A DNA stretch of 31,762 nt, taken from the NCBI GenBank assembly GCA_023386765.1, contig JAEWJD010000392.1, positions 1 through 31,762 of the forward strand, read 5' to 3'. Position 1 is the first letter of the stretch; every line of letters begins with the position of its first letter. The notes under the pieces are model-generated. The model was not told the origin of the DNA, did no database searches, and worked only from the letters and a program-made list of their open reading frames with translations. Below are positions 7,071 to 14,441 of this stretch, piece after piece. The stretch comes from Pseudomonadota bacterium. GTDB taxonomy: Bacteria; Pseudomonadota; Gammaproteobacteria; Burkholderiales; Burkholderiaceae_B. Made by a program: the position numbers and the translations under genes.

Positions 7071-8035
7071 TCCAGGTGAACGCCGGCAGCCTCGATCACG
7101 CCGCCCCAACGCTGGATTTCGGCGTTGATGTAATCGGCATATTCCTGCGGCGATGAGCCCAGCGGCTGGGCGGCTTGCAGCCGCAGCTGTTCCTGCAGCT
7201 GCGGGGCCCGCAAGGCCTGGCGGATTTCCTGGTTCAGCCGGTCGACGATCTGCGGCGGCGTGCCGGCCGGCACGACCACGCCTTGCCAGGCACCCATTTC
7301 AAAACCCGGGATGAGGGTTTCATCGACGGTCGGCACATCGGGCAGGGCTTCCAGGCGCTGCGGGCTGGTGACGGCCAGGGCACGCAGTTTGCCGTCGCGG
7401 ATGAATCCCAGCGAGTCATTGACCGTATTGGCCATGACCTGCACCTGGCCACCGACCAAGTCCGTCATCGCCGGGGCGCTGCCACGGTAGGGAACGTGGA
7501 CTGCGTCGATGTCCATCGTGCCCAGCAGCAGTGCTGCGCCCAGGTGCGTGACATTGCCCGCGCCGGCCGAACCGTAGGAGAGCTTGCCCGCCTGTTTGCG
7601 CGCGTAGTCGACGAAACTGCGGGCGTCCTTGGCCGGCACCGAGGGGTGGGCCAGCAACACCAGCGGGATCACGGCGGTTGAAGACACCGGCGTGAAATCC
7701 TTGACCGGGTCAAAGGCCAGCGAACGGTAGAGGTTGGGATTGAGCGCGATGGACGAGGTGTTGTAGAGCAGGGTGTAGCCATCCGGCTTGGCCTGGGCCA
7801 CGTGCAGCATGCCGATATTGGCGTTGGCGCCGCCCCGGTTCTCCACGATCACGGGCTGTCCCATCTGGTCGCTGAGCTGCTTGGACAGGACGCGGGCGAC
7901 CAGGTCAGTGGGGCCACCGGCAGGAAAGGGCACCACCATGGTGATCGGCCGCGTGGGCCAGTCCTGAGCCTGGGCGGCGTTGGCGGCAAGCGAGGTGGCC
8001 ACGCCGAGAAAAAGGGCGCTTAGGGTTATCTTCAT
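7067..8035 (-). CDS. Bug/TctC-family tripartite tricarboxylate transporter receptor
   Basis: Periplasmic solute-binding protein of the Bug family (322 residues), of the type that feeds organic acids to TctA/TctB carriers. A signal peptide with probable cleavage after AQA (residue 23) precedes the mature start QDWPTRPI. Family hallmarks: VVPFPAGGPTDLVARV near residue 34, YKPDGYTLL-type segment (KPDGYTLLYNTS), VPYRGSAPAMTDLVGGQ and VPAGTPPQIVDRLN. No TctA or TctB gene lies in the window, so this is an orphan receptor, common in Bordetella relatives. It is the last gene of a minus-strand group with the MaoC-like protein and CoA transferase (71-base gap), which suggests it binds the acid that the transferase activates. 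Confidence 0.9.
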   Translation of the reverse strand: MKITLSALFLGVATSLAANAAQAQDWPTRPITMVVPFPAGGPTDLVARVLSKQLSDQMGQPVIVENRGGANANIGMLHVAQAKPDGYTLLYNTSSIALNPNLYRSLAFDPVKDFTPVSSTAVIPLVLLAHPSVPAKDARSFVDYARKQAGKLSYGSAGAGNVTHLGAALLLGTMDIDAVHVPYRGSAPAMTDLVGGQVQVMANTVNDSLGFIRDGKLRALAVTSPQRLEALPDVPTVDETLIPGFEMGAWQGVVVPAGTPPQIVDRLNQEIRQALRAPQLQEQLRLQAAQPLGSSPQEYADYINAEIQRWGGVIEAAGVHLD

Positions 8036-8106
8036 TGTTTTGTCTCCTGGGTTGGTGGATCCGGCGCGCCTGCGAGAGGGCGGCCGGCGAAGCGGCCGGG
8101 CGGGCC

Positions 8107-8586
8107 TTAGTCGGGCCGTCCGGCCAGCAGGCGGGTGGCGGTGTAGTGCATCACGGCCTCATTGCGCTGGTTGCGGACATCGATGGCCGAGACGACCACG
8201 GCGCGGTTGCCGCGCGACGTGGGGCGCAGCCCGGTGATTTCGATATCGGCCCAGATGGTGTCGCCAGCCACGACCGGAGCCAGCATTTTCTTGTGCACTT
8301 CCAGCAGCGCCAGACCGGTGCCTTGCACCATGCCTTGCATGATCAATCCCTCGATCAGGCCATAAGTGAGGGCGCCGGGGGCGGGGCGGCCCCGGATGGC
8401 CCCCTGGCTGAAGGTGGTGTCGATGAAAATGGTTTCCAGCATGCCCGTCACGCTGATGAAGTTGACGATGTCGGTTTCGGTGACGCTGCGACGGAAGGTG
8501 CGAAAGCGCTGGCCGACCTCAATGTCCTGCCAGTAATAGCCCTCGCCGAGTTGCTGGATGGCGGATTGCGGGGAGTCAATGGTCAT
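8107..8586 (-). CDS. MaoC-like hot-dog-fold protein lacking the usual hydratase dyad
   Basis: A 159-residue single hot-dog-domain protein of the MaoC/R-hydratase group. The opening YYWQDIEVGQRFRTFRRSVTETDI and the later MLAPVVAGDTIWADIEITGLRPTSRGN are characteristic. In active (R)-specific enoyl-CoA hydratases the active-site loop reads like S-E-D-x-N-P-x-H-x-D, with catalytic Asp and His. Here the gap-free aligned stretch is T-G-M-L-E-T-I-F-I-D, so Asp is replaced by Met and His by Phe. It may therefore be a non-hydratase member or use other residues. The start at 8586 overlaps the 3' end of the CoA-transferase gene by 11 bases, indicating translational coupling. The longer frame to 8934 runs through the transferase gene and was rejected. 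Confidence 0.82.
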   Translation of the reverse strand: MTIDSPQSAIQQLGEGYYWQDIEVGQRFRTFRRSVTETDIVNFISVTGMLETIFIDTTFSQGAIRGRPAPGALTYGLIEGLIMQGMVQGTGLALLEVHKKMLAPVVAGDTIWADIEITGLRPTSRGNRAVVVSAIDVRNQRNEAVMHYTATRLLAGRPD

Positions 8587-9838
8587 GGGAGATTCCAGGG
8601 GCGGTTGAAAAATCGGAGGGGGCCTGCCGTGCGGCGCCACTGTCGAGCAGGTGCGCAATGGCGGCTTCGTCCAGGCCGGCCTGCAGCAAGACTTCGCGGG
8701 TGTGCTGGCCCAGGGCTGGCGGCATGACGGCCGGTACATCGGAGCGCTGCAGGCGTACCGGATTGCGCGGGCTGCGATAGTGGTGGCCCGCCGGGCTTTC
8801 CAGCGTCTGAAAGAAGTCCACGCTTTGCAGGTGGGGGTCCTGCTCCAGGTCTTCGAGCCGGTTGACCGGCGCGGCCGGGATCTGCACCCGCTCGCACAGC
8901 GCCAGCCAGTGGGCCGAGTCATGCTGCCGGACAATCTGGCCCGTCAGTTCATAGAGCGTTTCGATGTGGCGGGTGCGCGCAGTGATATCCCGGAAGCGGG
9001 CATCCTCGGCCAGCTCGGGGTGGCCGCTGGCGAGGAAGAAGTCCCGCCAGTGCGCGTCCGTATAAGGCATCAGGCAAAGGTGGCCGTCGGCGGTCTGGTA
9101 GGGCTTGCGCCAGGGTGTGGTGGCTCTGGGGTAGCCGATGGTGGCGGGCTGGTCGGCCAGGTGCCGGCCATAGTAGTGCTCGATCAGGAGGAAGGAGGCC
9201 ATGCTTTCGAACATGGGAACTTCCAGTTGCTGGCCCAGGCCGGTACGTTCGCGTTGCAGCAAAGCGGCCAGGATGGCATGGGCGGCAACCAGGCCGCTGG
9301 TCTTGTCGGCGGCAACCGTGGGCAGGTAGCGCGGCACGCCGCCCTGGCGATCCATCAGGTCGGCAAACCCCGACAGGCCTTGAATGATGTCGTCGTAGGC
9401 CGGGCGGCCGGCATACGCGCCGCCTTCGCCAAATCCATACAAGCCGGCATAGACCAGACGCGGATGCTGGGCGCAGAGGCGCTGCGGTCCCAGCCCGAGC
9501 GCCTCCATCTTGGCCGGACGCATGCTGTGCATGAGCACGTCGGCCTGGCCTAGCAGTGTCAGCAGCGCTTCGCGCGCGGCAGGCTGCTTCAGGTCCAGGA
9601 CGAGACTGCGCTTGTTGCGGTTCAGGCCCAGAAACATCGCCGCCAGCCCGGTTTCCTGGGCGGGGCCGGTGCGCCGGGTGGAGTCGCCCGCGGGCGCTTC
9701 GATCTTGATCACGTCGGCCCCGTAGTCGGCCAGGATCTGCGAGGCGTAGGGGCCGAAGACCACGGAAGTCAGATCCAGCACGCGGATGCCTGCGAGCGCG
9801 CCGATCGCGGGGGTGGGGGGAGTCGTGGAGGTCGTCAT
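8576..9838 (-). CDS. Family III CoA transferase (CaiB/BaiF type)
   Basis: Moves CoA from one acyl-CoA to a free carboxylic acid, thereby activating a substrate for beta-oxidation-like breakdown; cytoplasmic dimer of interlocked rings in this family. The 420-residue length is normal. Landmarks: GIRVLDLTSVVFGPYA at residues 17-32, DYGADVIKIEAP at 38-49, LDLKQPAARE, and GRPAYDDIIQGLSG around residues 144-157, which contains the conserved catalytic aspartate position (Asp149 or Asp150). GYPRATTPWRKPYQTADG follows as in other members. First gene of the minus-strand set with the MaoC-like protein and Bug receptor, and divergent from the LysR gene with 70 bases between starts, which strongly suggests LysR control. 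The substrate pair is not readable. Confidence 0.9.
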   Translation of the reverse strand: MTTSTTPPTPAIGALAGIRVLDLTSVVFGPYASQILADYGADVIKIEAPAGDSTRRTGPAQETGLAAMFLGLNRNKRSLVLDLKQPAAREALLTLLGQADVLMHSMRPAKMEALGLGPQRLCAQHPRLVYAGLYGFGEGGAYAGRPAYDDIIQGLSGFADLMDRQGGVPRYLPTVAADKTSGLVAAHAILAALLQRERTGLGQQLEVPMFESMASFLLIEHYYGRHLADQPATIGYPRATTPWRKPYQTADGHLCLMPYTDAHWRDFFLASGHPELAEDARFRDITARTRHIETLYELTGQIVRQHDSAHWLALCERVQIPAAPVNRLEDLEQDPHLQSVDFFQTLESPAGHHYRSPRNPVRLQRSDVPAVMPPALGQHTREVLLQAGLDEAAIAHLLDSGAARQAPSDFSTAPGISHDH

Positions 9839-9873
9839 GTGCCGGATCGTATCGGCGCAAGATATACTCGTCT

Positions 9874-9890
9874 AATATAGTGTTGATATT
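9874..9890. promoter_or_regulatory. Probable LysR-type operator between CoA transferase and lysR gene
   Basis: Perfect dyad AATAT (9874-9878) - 7 bases - ATATT (9886-9890) in the 70-base divergent gap. It contains a symmetric T-N11-A (T9876, A9888), the standard LysR-type recognition pattern. The surrounding 9860-9908 is strikingly AT-rich and should hold both divergent promoters. Confidence 0.6.
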
Positions 9891-9908
9891 GAGTGATTCA
9901 TATTTGTT

Positions 9909-10808
9909 ATGTCTATCGGCTTACGGCAGTTGCGGCAATTTCTCGCCATCGCCGAACTGGGCAGCTATCGGCGCGCCGCGGATGCGCTGCACATTGCCCA
10001 GCCGGCTCTCTCGGTTTCGATCCAGAAGCTGGAGCACGCCGTCGGGGTGCAACTGCTTGAGCGCGGCGCGCGCGGCGTCACCTTGACGCCTGCGGGCCAG
10101 GCGTTGATGGACGATGCCCGGCGCGCGCTGTTCCATGCCGAGCAGGCCCGTCAGGCAGCCCGCCGTGTTGCGCTGGGCGAGTGGGGCCAGTTGCGGCTGG
10201 GCTTCGTGGGCTCGGCTACCTACATGCTGTTGCCGCGTTGCCTGCCGGCCTTTCGTCGTGCCTATCCCGGCGTGCGCCTGGATCTGCGCGAAGGCAGCAC
10301 TACCGGGCTGGTGGCCCTGTTGCGCAGCAACGACCTGGATGCCTGCCTGGTGCGTGGCCCGCTGGCCGAGGATCCGGATCTGGATACCTGGCAGGTCGAG
10401 CATGACGATCTCATCCTGGCCGTGCCTGCCGGCCATGCGCTGGCTGACCGCGGCGAGCAGCCGCTGGCCGCCGCCCGCAGCGAAAGTTTCGTGATGTATT
10501 CGCCCGCCAAGGTGCCGGGGCTGCACGATGTGGCTACGGCGCTATGCCGGCGAGCCGGGTTTGCGCCGCGCGTGAGCCAGGAGGCCATCCAGGTGCAGAC
10601 CCTGGTCAGTTTGGTCGCCAGCGGCATGGGCGTGGCCCTGGTGCCGGGGGTGGCACGCGCCTATGCCACGCCGCATGTGGCCTTCGTGCCGTTGGCCGAT
10701 GTCGAGGCACGCGGCGCCTTGTCGCTGTCGCTGGTCACCCAGCGCGAAACCACCTGCGCCAGCGCCCTGCGGTTGCGCGACAATCTGCTCGCCAACCTGG
10801 CGGTCTGA
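9909..10808 (+). CDS. LysR-family transcriptional regulator
   Basis: A 299-residue LysR-type regulator. The N-terminal winged helix-turn-helix is complete: LRQLRQFLAIAELGSYRRAA, ADALHIAQPALSVSIQKLE and GVQLLERGARGVTLTPAG (residues 5-62), followed by a linker helix and a periplasmic-binding-like effector domain from about residue 90 (LRLGFVGSATYMLLPRCLP). Short divergent spacing to the CoA transferase points to the classical LysR arrangement, with activation by a pathway intermediate and autorepression; this is inference. It converges with the second acyl-CoA dehydrogenase gene with only six bases between stop codons, so it is embedded in the catabolic cluster and could also control the dehydrogenase and thiolase genes. 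Confidence 0.92.
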   Translation: MSIGLRQLRQFLAIAELGSYRRAADALHIAQPALSVSIQKLEHAVGVQLLERGARGVTLTPAGQALMDDARRALFHAEQARQAARRVALGEWGQLRLGFVGSATYMLLPRCLPAFRRAYPGVRLDLREGSTTGLVALLRSNDLDACLVRGPLAEDPDLDTWQVEHDDLILAVPAGHALADRGEQPLAAARSESFVMYSPAKVPGLHDVATALCRRAGFAPRVSQEAIQVQTLVSLVASGMGVALVPGVARAYATPHVAFVPLADVEARGALSLSLVTQRETTCASALRLRDNLLANLAV

Positions 10809-10814
10809 GCCGGT

Positions 10815-11819
10815 TCAGGCCGGTTGCAGCCTGCCGAGCACATAGTCCAGCGCGGTACGGGAGTCGGCCAGGGCATCGGCGCCGATGCGTGCCTGCCAGA
10901 AGGTTTCGCTGCCGGCGGCGCGGCGCCAGGCCTGCAAGCGCCGGCTGTAGCGTTGCAGGGCGAACTCCTGGGTGATGCCGATGGCACCATGCACGGCATG
11001 CGCGCGGGTGGTTACCTGCCAGGCGGCCTGGCTGCTGCGGGCCTTGCCCAGCGCCGCGAGCATCGGGGCCGGCGCCCAGTGCGTACTGCTGAAGGCCAGC
11101 TCACTGGCCATGCGGGCCGCCCAGGTCTGTTCGGCCATGATACTGATGCTTTGTTGCACGGCCTGGAAGCGACCGATGGGCTTGCCGAATTGTCGCCGGG
11201 TATTGGCGTAGTCGAGCGTCAGCGCCAGCACCTGCTCGAGTGCGCCGGCGATCAGGCCGGTATAGCCGAGCGCGGCCAGGCAGGCGAGGTCCGGCGCCGT
11301 TGCCGCGCCGGGAAACCGTCGCGCCGCGGATAGGGGCCAGCACAGGCTGGCGTCCAGGCTGCCATGGACGCTGTCGTGTCGCTCGCGTGCCTCGTTCACG
11401 GCCAGCAGACAGGCCTGGCCATCCAGCCAACCCAGGATATGGGCGCTGCTGCGGGCCCAGGACAAGTCAGCACCGTGAATGCCCTCGTCATCGCGCCGCA
11501 AGCCATGAGGGGCGAGCGCGATCGGTCCGTCAGGCAAGGGCTGGTCCTGGTGGTGCAGCCAGGCCCGCGCCAGCAAGGTATCGGCCAGCGGGAAAGGAAA
11601 GAGATGCCGGCCGGCCTCGTGGAGCAGCGGCAGGACCTGAGCCAGGCTCAGCCCTGAGCCGCCGGCGTCTTCGGGCAACAGGGCGTCGGCGAAACCGGCA
11701 TCCTCGCAAGCCTGCCAGGCTGCCAGCGGGGGCGGTCCGTCTTCGGCCTGTTGCAACAGGTCGGGCTGGCAGGTCTGGGAGAAAAAGCGTCGCGCCGCTT
11801 GGGCAAGCAGATCGTCCAT
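10815..11819 (-). CDS. Acyl-CoA dehydrogenase-family protein, short subunit
   Basis: A 334-residue flavoprotein of the acyl-CoA dehydrogenase fold, shorter than the usual 380-400. The N-terminal helical part (LLAQAARRFFSQTC, EDAGFADALLPEDAGGSGLSL cut across residues 4-60) is recognisable, the middle beta domain is reduced, and the C-terminal helical domain is well kept: YANTRRQFGKPIGRFQAVQ and AHAVHGAIGITQEFALQRYSR, which bind FAD. The Glu found in an LERL-type helix of some dehydrogenases is Ala here (DLACLAALG), and no C-terminal YEGT motif is present, so an obvious catalytic Glu is missing. It starts nine bases after the larger dehydrogenase ends, which fits a two-subunit enzyme. Convergent with the LysR gene. 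Confidence 0.85.
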   Translation of the reverse strand: MDDLLAQAARRFFSQTCQPDLLQQAEDGPPPLAAWQACEDAGFADALLPEDAGGSGLSLAQVLPLLHEAGRHLFPFPLADTLLARAWLHHQDQPLPDGPIALAPHGLRRDDEGIHGADLSWARSSAHILGWLDGQACLLAVNEARERHDSVHGSLDASLCWPLSAARRFPGAATAPDLACLAALGYTGLIAGALEQVLALTLDYANTRRQFGKPIGRFQAVQQSISIMAEQTWAARMASELAFSSTHWAPAPMLAALGKARSSQAAWQVTTRAHAVHGAIGITQEFALQRYSRRLQAWRRAAGSETFWQARIGADALADSRTALDYVLGRLQPA

Positions 11820-11828
11820 GGGGAATCC

Positions 11829-12977
11829 TTATCTGAGGTCCAGGCCGCGGGCGATGATGCCACGCAGGATTTCGCGCGTACCTCCGCGCAGGGAGAAGGT
11901 CGGGCTGATCTGCTCCAGGTACGCCAGGGTGCCCATCAGGGCGGCTGGCGGGGGCAGCGCCGGGTTGCGACCCAGCGCATCTCCGATGAGTTCGGGGATG
12001 CGTTGCTCAAGCTCGGTGCCCAGGTCCTTGACCAAGGCGGCCTCGATGGCCGGGCTTTGTCCGGCGGCGAGCTTGCCGGCCACCGACAGCGACATCGATC
12101 GCAGCACGGCCAGTTGCGCCAGCAGATCGCCCAGCGTTTGCTGCGATGCCGCATCGGCGCCATGCGCGCGGCAGTGCAGCAGCCAGCCCTGCAGCAGGGC
12201 CATGCTGGAATAGAGCCGCTCCGGCCCGCTGCGCTCGAAGGCCAGTTCGGCATTGACCTGCGCCCATCCCGCGCCTTCTTCGCCGATGAGGGCGTCTTCG
12301 GGCAACAGCACATCGTCGAAGAACACCTCCGAAAAATGACTGTCGCCGGCCAGGTCGCGGATCGGCCGGCAGGTCACGCCCGGCAGGCTCAGGTCGATGA
12401 CGAACTGAGACAGGCCCTGGTGGCGTTCACTGGCGTGGCCAGCGCTGCGAACCAGGGCGATCATGTAGTGCGAGCGATGCGCGTTGGTCGTCCAGGTTTT
12501 GCTGCCGTTCAGGCGCCAGCCTCCCGCGCAGCGCTCGGCGCGGCTGCGGATGCTGGCGAGGTCGGAGCCGGCATCGGGCTCGCTCATGCCGATGCAGAAA
12601 AAAGCTTCGGCACGGCAGATGCGAGGCAGGTAGAAGGCTTTCTGCTCGGGCGTCCCGTAGCGCAGGATCAGGGGGGCGCTCTGGCGGTCGGCGATCCAGT
12701 GGGCAGATACCGGGGCACCGGCGGCCAGCAGCTCTTCGGACAGTACAAAGCGCGCGAACTGGCCGCGTGCGGCGCCGCCATATTCGGTCGGCAGGGTCAG
12801 GCCCAGCCAGCCGCGTTCGGCCAGCTGACGACTGAAATCTGCGTCAAATCCCATCCATGAGCGAGCCCGCTCGGGGAGGGACAGGCCAGCCAGCGCGCTG
12901 TCCAGAAAGGCGCGCAACGGTGCGCGCAAGGCTTCATCCTGCGCCGGGATGGCGGTTAATTCCAGGGTATCGATCAT
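11829..12977 (-). CDS. Acyl-CoA dehydrogenase, large subunit-like
   Basis: FAD-dependent alpha,beta-dehydrogenation of an acyl-CoA, with electrons passed to electron-transfer flavoprotein in this family. The 382-residue protein shows the full fold: LTLPTEYGGAARGQFA in the N-terminal domain, FFCIGMSEPDAGSDLASI and LNGSKTWTTNAHRSHYM in the beta domain, and SPTFSLRGGTREILRGIIAR at the C-terminus. The Glu of the C-terminal YEGT motif is Gly here, but a Glu in AFERSGPER occupies the alternative base position used by isovaleryl-CoA-dehydrogenase-like enzymes. The frame extends to 13043, but ATG 12977 follows GGAG and gives a family-like start, MIDTLELT. First of a tightly spaced dehydrogenase pair, divergent from the thiolase with 230 bases between starts. 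Confidence 0.9.
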   Translation of the reverse strand: MIDTLELTAIPAQDEALRAPLRAFLDSALAGLSLPERARSWMGFDADFSRQLAERGWLGLTLPTEYGGAARGQFARFVLSEELLAAGAPVSAHWIADRQSAPLILRYGTPEQKAFYLPRICRAEAFFCIGMSEPDAGSDLASIRSRAERCAGGWRLNGSKTWTTNAHRSHYMIALVRSAGHASERHQGLSQFVIDLSLPGVTCRPIRDLAGDSHFSEVFFDDVLLPEDALIGEEGAGWAQVNAELAFERSGPERLYSSMALLQGWLLHCRAHGADAASQQTLGDLLAQLAVLRSMSLSVAGKLAAGQSPAIEAALVKDLGTELEQRIPELIGDALGRNPALPPPAALMGTLAYLEQISPTFSLRGGTREILRGIIARGLDLR

Positions 12978-13074
12978 TCGTGCTCCATGCCTGAAAGCCT
13001 GCCTCGGGCCGCCGCGCAGCCGCGCACGGCCAGGGCGGTTCATGGCCAGAACTATCTGGGATGAGCGATAGCCT

Positions 13075-13087
13075 GTCTAATAGTATT
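13075..13087. promoter_or_regulatory. AT-rich element in the dehydrogenase/thiolase divergent gap
   Basis: GTCTAATA (13075-13082) and the small palindrome AATA-G-TATT (13079-13087) lie in an AT-rich patch of the 230-base gap. The same octamer GTCTAATA also occurs at 9870-9877 beside the LysR operator, hinting at a shared control protein. The remainder of the gap (12978-13074 and 13088-13195) shows no defined element. Confidence 0.3.
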
Positions 13088-13207
13088 TTTCCCTCCAGTG
13101 ATAACGTTTTAGTATGGCTTGGCGCAGCCTCGAGAAATGGCCGCCGCCTTTGGACAGCGCCGCTGCGAGCGTTATGATGCACTGCACTAACCACAAGGAG
13201 GAATGGC

Positions 13208-14389
13208 ATGAAAGAAGTGATCATTGCGGCGGGCGTACGTACCGCGATCGGCGACTTTGGCGGCGCGTTGAAGGACCAGGCTCCCTGCGATCTGGGCGCC
13301 ATGGTGATCCGTGCCGCGCTGGAGCGCGCCGGTGTCGAAGGGCATGAGGTCGGCCATGTGGTCATGGGCCATGTCATCAATACTGAACCGCGCGATATGT
13401 ACCTGTCGCGCGTGGCTGCCATGAATGCCGGCATTGCCAAGGAAACGCCGGCCTTCAACGTCAACCGGCTGTGCGGTTCGGGCCTGCAGGCCGTGGTGTC
13501 GGCGGCGCAGAGCCTGATGCTGGGTGATGCCGAGATCGCTGTGGCGGCCGGTGCCGAGAGCATGAGCCGTGCACCCTACATCGCGCCGGCGCAGCGATGG
13601 GGGGCACGCATGGGAGACAGCGTGATGGTCGACATGATGACCGGTGCGCTGTCGGATCCGTTTGGCCGCATGCACATGGGCGTGACGGCCGAGAACGTGG
13701 CGGCGCGCTTTGGCATCAGCCGCGCCGATCAGGATGCGCTGGCCGTGGCGTCGCACCATCGCGCGGCTGCGGCGATTGCGGCCGGCCACTTCAAGGATCA
13801 GATCCTGCCCGTCACCCTCAAGACCCGCAAGGGAGAGGTGGTGTTCGATACCGATGAGCATGTGCGCGGCGATGTCACGCTGGAAGGCCTGGGCAAACTC
13901 AAGCCGGTGTTCCAGCGCGAGAATGGCACGGTGACCGCCGGTAATGCTTCGGGTCTGAACGATGGCGCGGCAGCGCTGGTCCTGATGCAGGCCGATACGG
14001 CTGCGCGCCGCGGCGTCAAGCCTTTGGCGCGCCTGGTGGCCTATGCCCACTCGGGTGTGGATCCGGACATCATGGGTATCGGTCCGGTGCCGGCCACCCA
14101 GGCGGCACTCAAGCGCGCCGGCCTGACGGTGGATCAGCTCGATGTGATCGAGGCCAACGAGGCCTTCGCTGCCCAGGCGTGCGCCGTGACCCGCGAGCTC
14201 AAGCTCGATCCGGCCAAGGTCAATCCCAACGGCAGCGGCATCAGCCTGGGCCATCCGATTGGAGCGACCGGCGCCATCATCACCCTCAAGGCGCTGTATG
14301 AACTGCAGCGTATCCAGGGCCGCTATGCGCTGGTGACCTTGTGCATCGGCGGCGGCCAGGGGATTGCCGCCGTGTTCGAGCGGGTCTGA
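13208..14389 (+). CDS. Acetyl-CoA C-acyltransferase (thiolase)
   Basis: Thiolytic cleavage (or the reverse condensation) of 3-ketoacyl-CoA with CoA; cytoplasmic, homotetramer in the family. 393 residues, the normal length. Nucleophilic Cys89 lies in [11 protein letters not shown], catalytic His349 in [16 protein letters not shown] and the acid/base Cys379 in LCIGGGQG; all three are intact. [11 protein letters not shown] and NEAFAAQA are also conserved. AAGGAGGA at 13196-13203 is a strong ribosome-binding site just before ATG 13208. Divergent from the two dehydrogenases, so it likely completes the same beta-oxidation-like route. The sequence cannot distinguish acetoacetyl-CoA thiolase from a broader 3-ketoacyl-CoA or 3-ketoadipyl-CoA thiolase. 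Confidence 0.93.
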   Translation: MKEVIIAAGVRTAIGDFGGALKDQAPCDLGAMVIRAALERAGVEGHEVGHVVMGHVINTEPRDMYLSRVAAMNAGIAKETPAFNVNRLCGSGLQAVVSAAQSLMLGDAEIAVAAGAESMSRAPYIAPAQRWGARMGDSVMVDMMTGALSDPFGRMHMGVTAENVAARFGISRADQDALAVASHHRAAAAIAAGHFKDQILPVTLKTRKGEVVFDTDEHVRGDVTLEGLGKLKPVFQRENGTVTAGNASGLNDGAAALVLMQADTAARRGVKPLARLVAYAHSGVDPDIMGIGPVPATQAALKRAGLTVDQLDVIEANEAFAAQACAVTRELKLDPAKVNPNGSGISLGHPIGATGAIITLKALYELQRIQGRYALVTLCIGGGQGIAAVFERV

Positions 14390-14399
14390 CGCATCAGGG

Positions 14400-14441
14400 C
14401 GGGGCAGGCCGGGTGCCTGCCCCGTGCCGGCTTCAGCCGGC
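14400..14441. terminator. Hairpins between the convergent thiolase and gamma-glutamyltransferase genes
   Basis: A perfect 10-bp stem CGGGGCAGGC (14400-14409) / GCCTGCCCCG (14415-14424) is followed by GCCGGC-TTCA-GCCGGC (14426-14441), which takes in the stop codon of the minus-strand gene. Both are strong GC stems without T-runs, probably a shared bidirectional transcription end or mRNA 3'-end stabiliser. Confidence 0.6.

Noticed and set aside
8587..8934. N-terminal extension of the MaoC-like protein
   Set aside because: The extension is the CoA-transferase gene read in another frame; ATG 8586 gives the family start.
11751..12860. Plus-strand open frame of 369 codons opposite the large acyl-CoA dehydrogenase
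   Set aside because: Shadow frame with Gln/Arg/Ala-rich translation and no recognisable fold.
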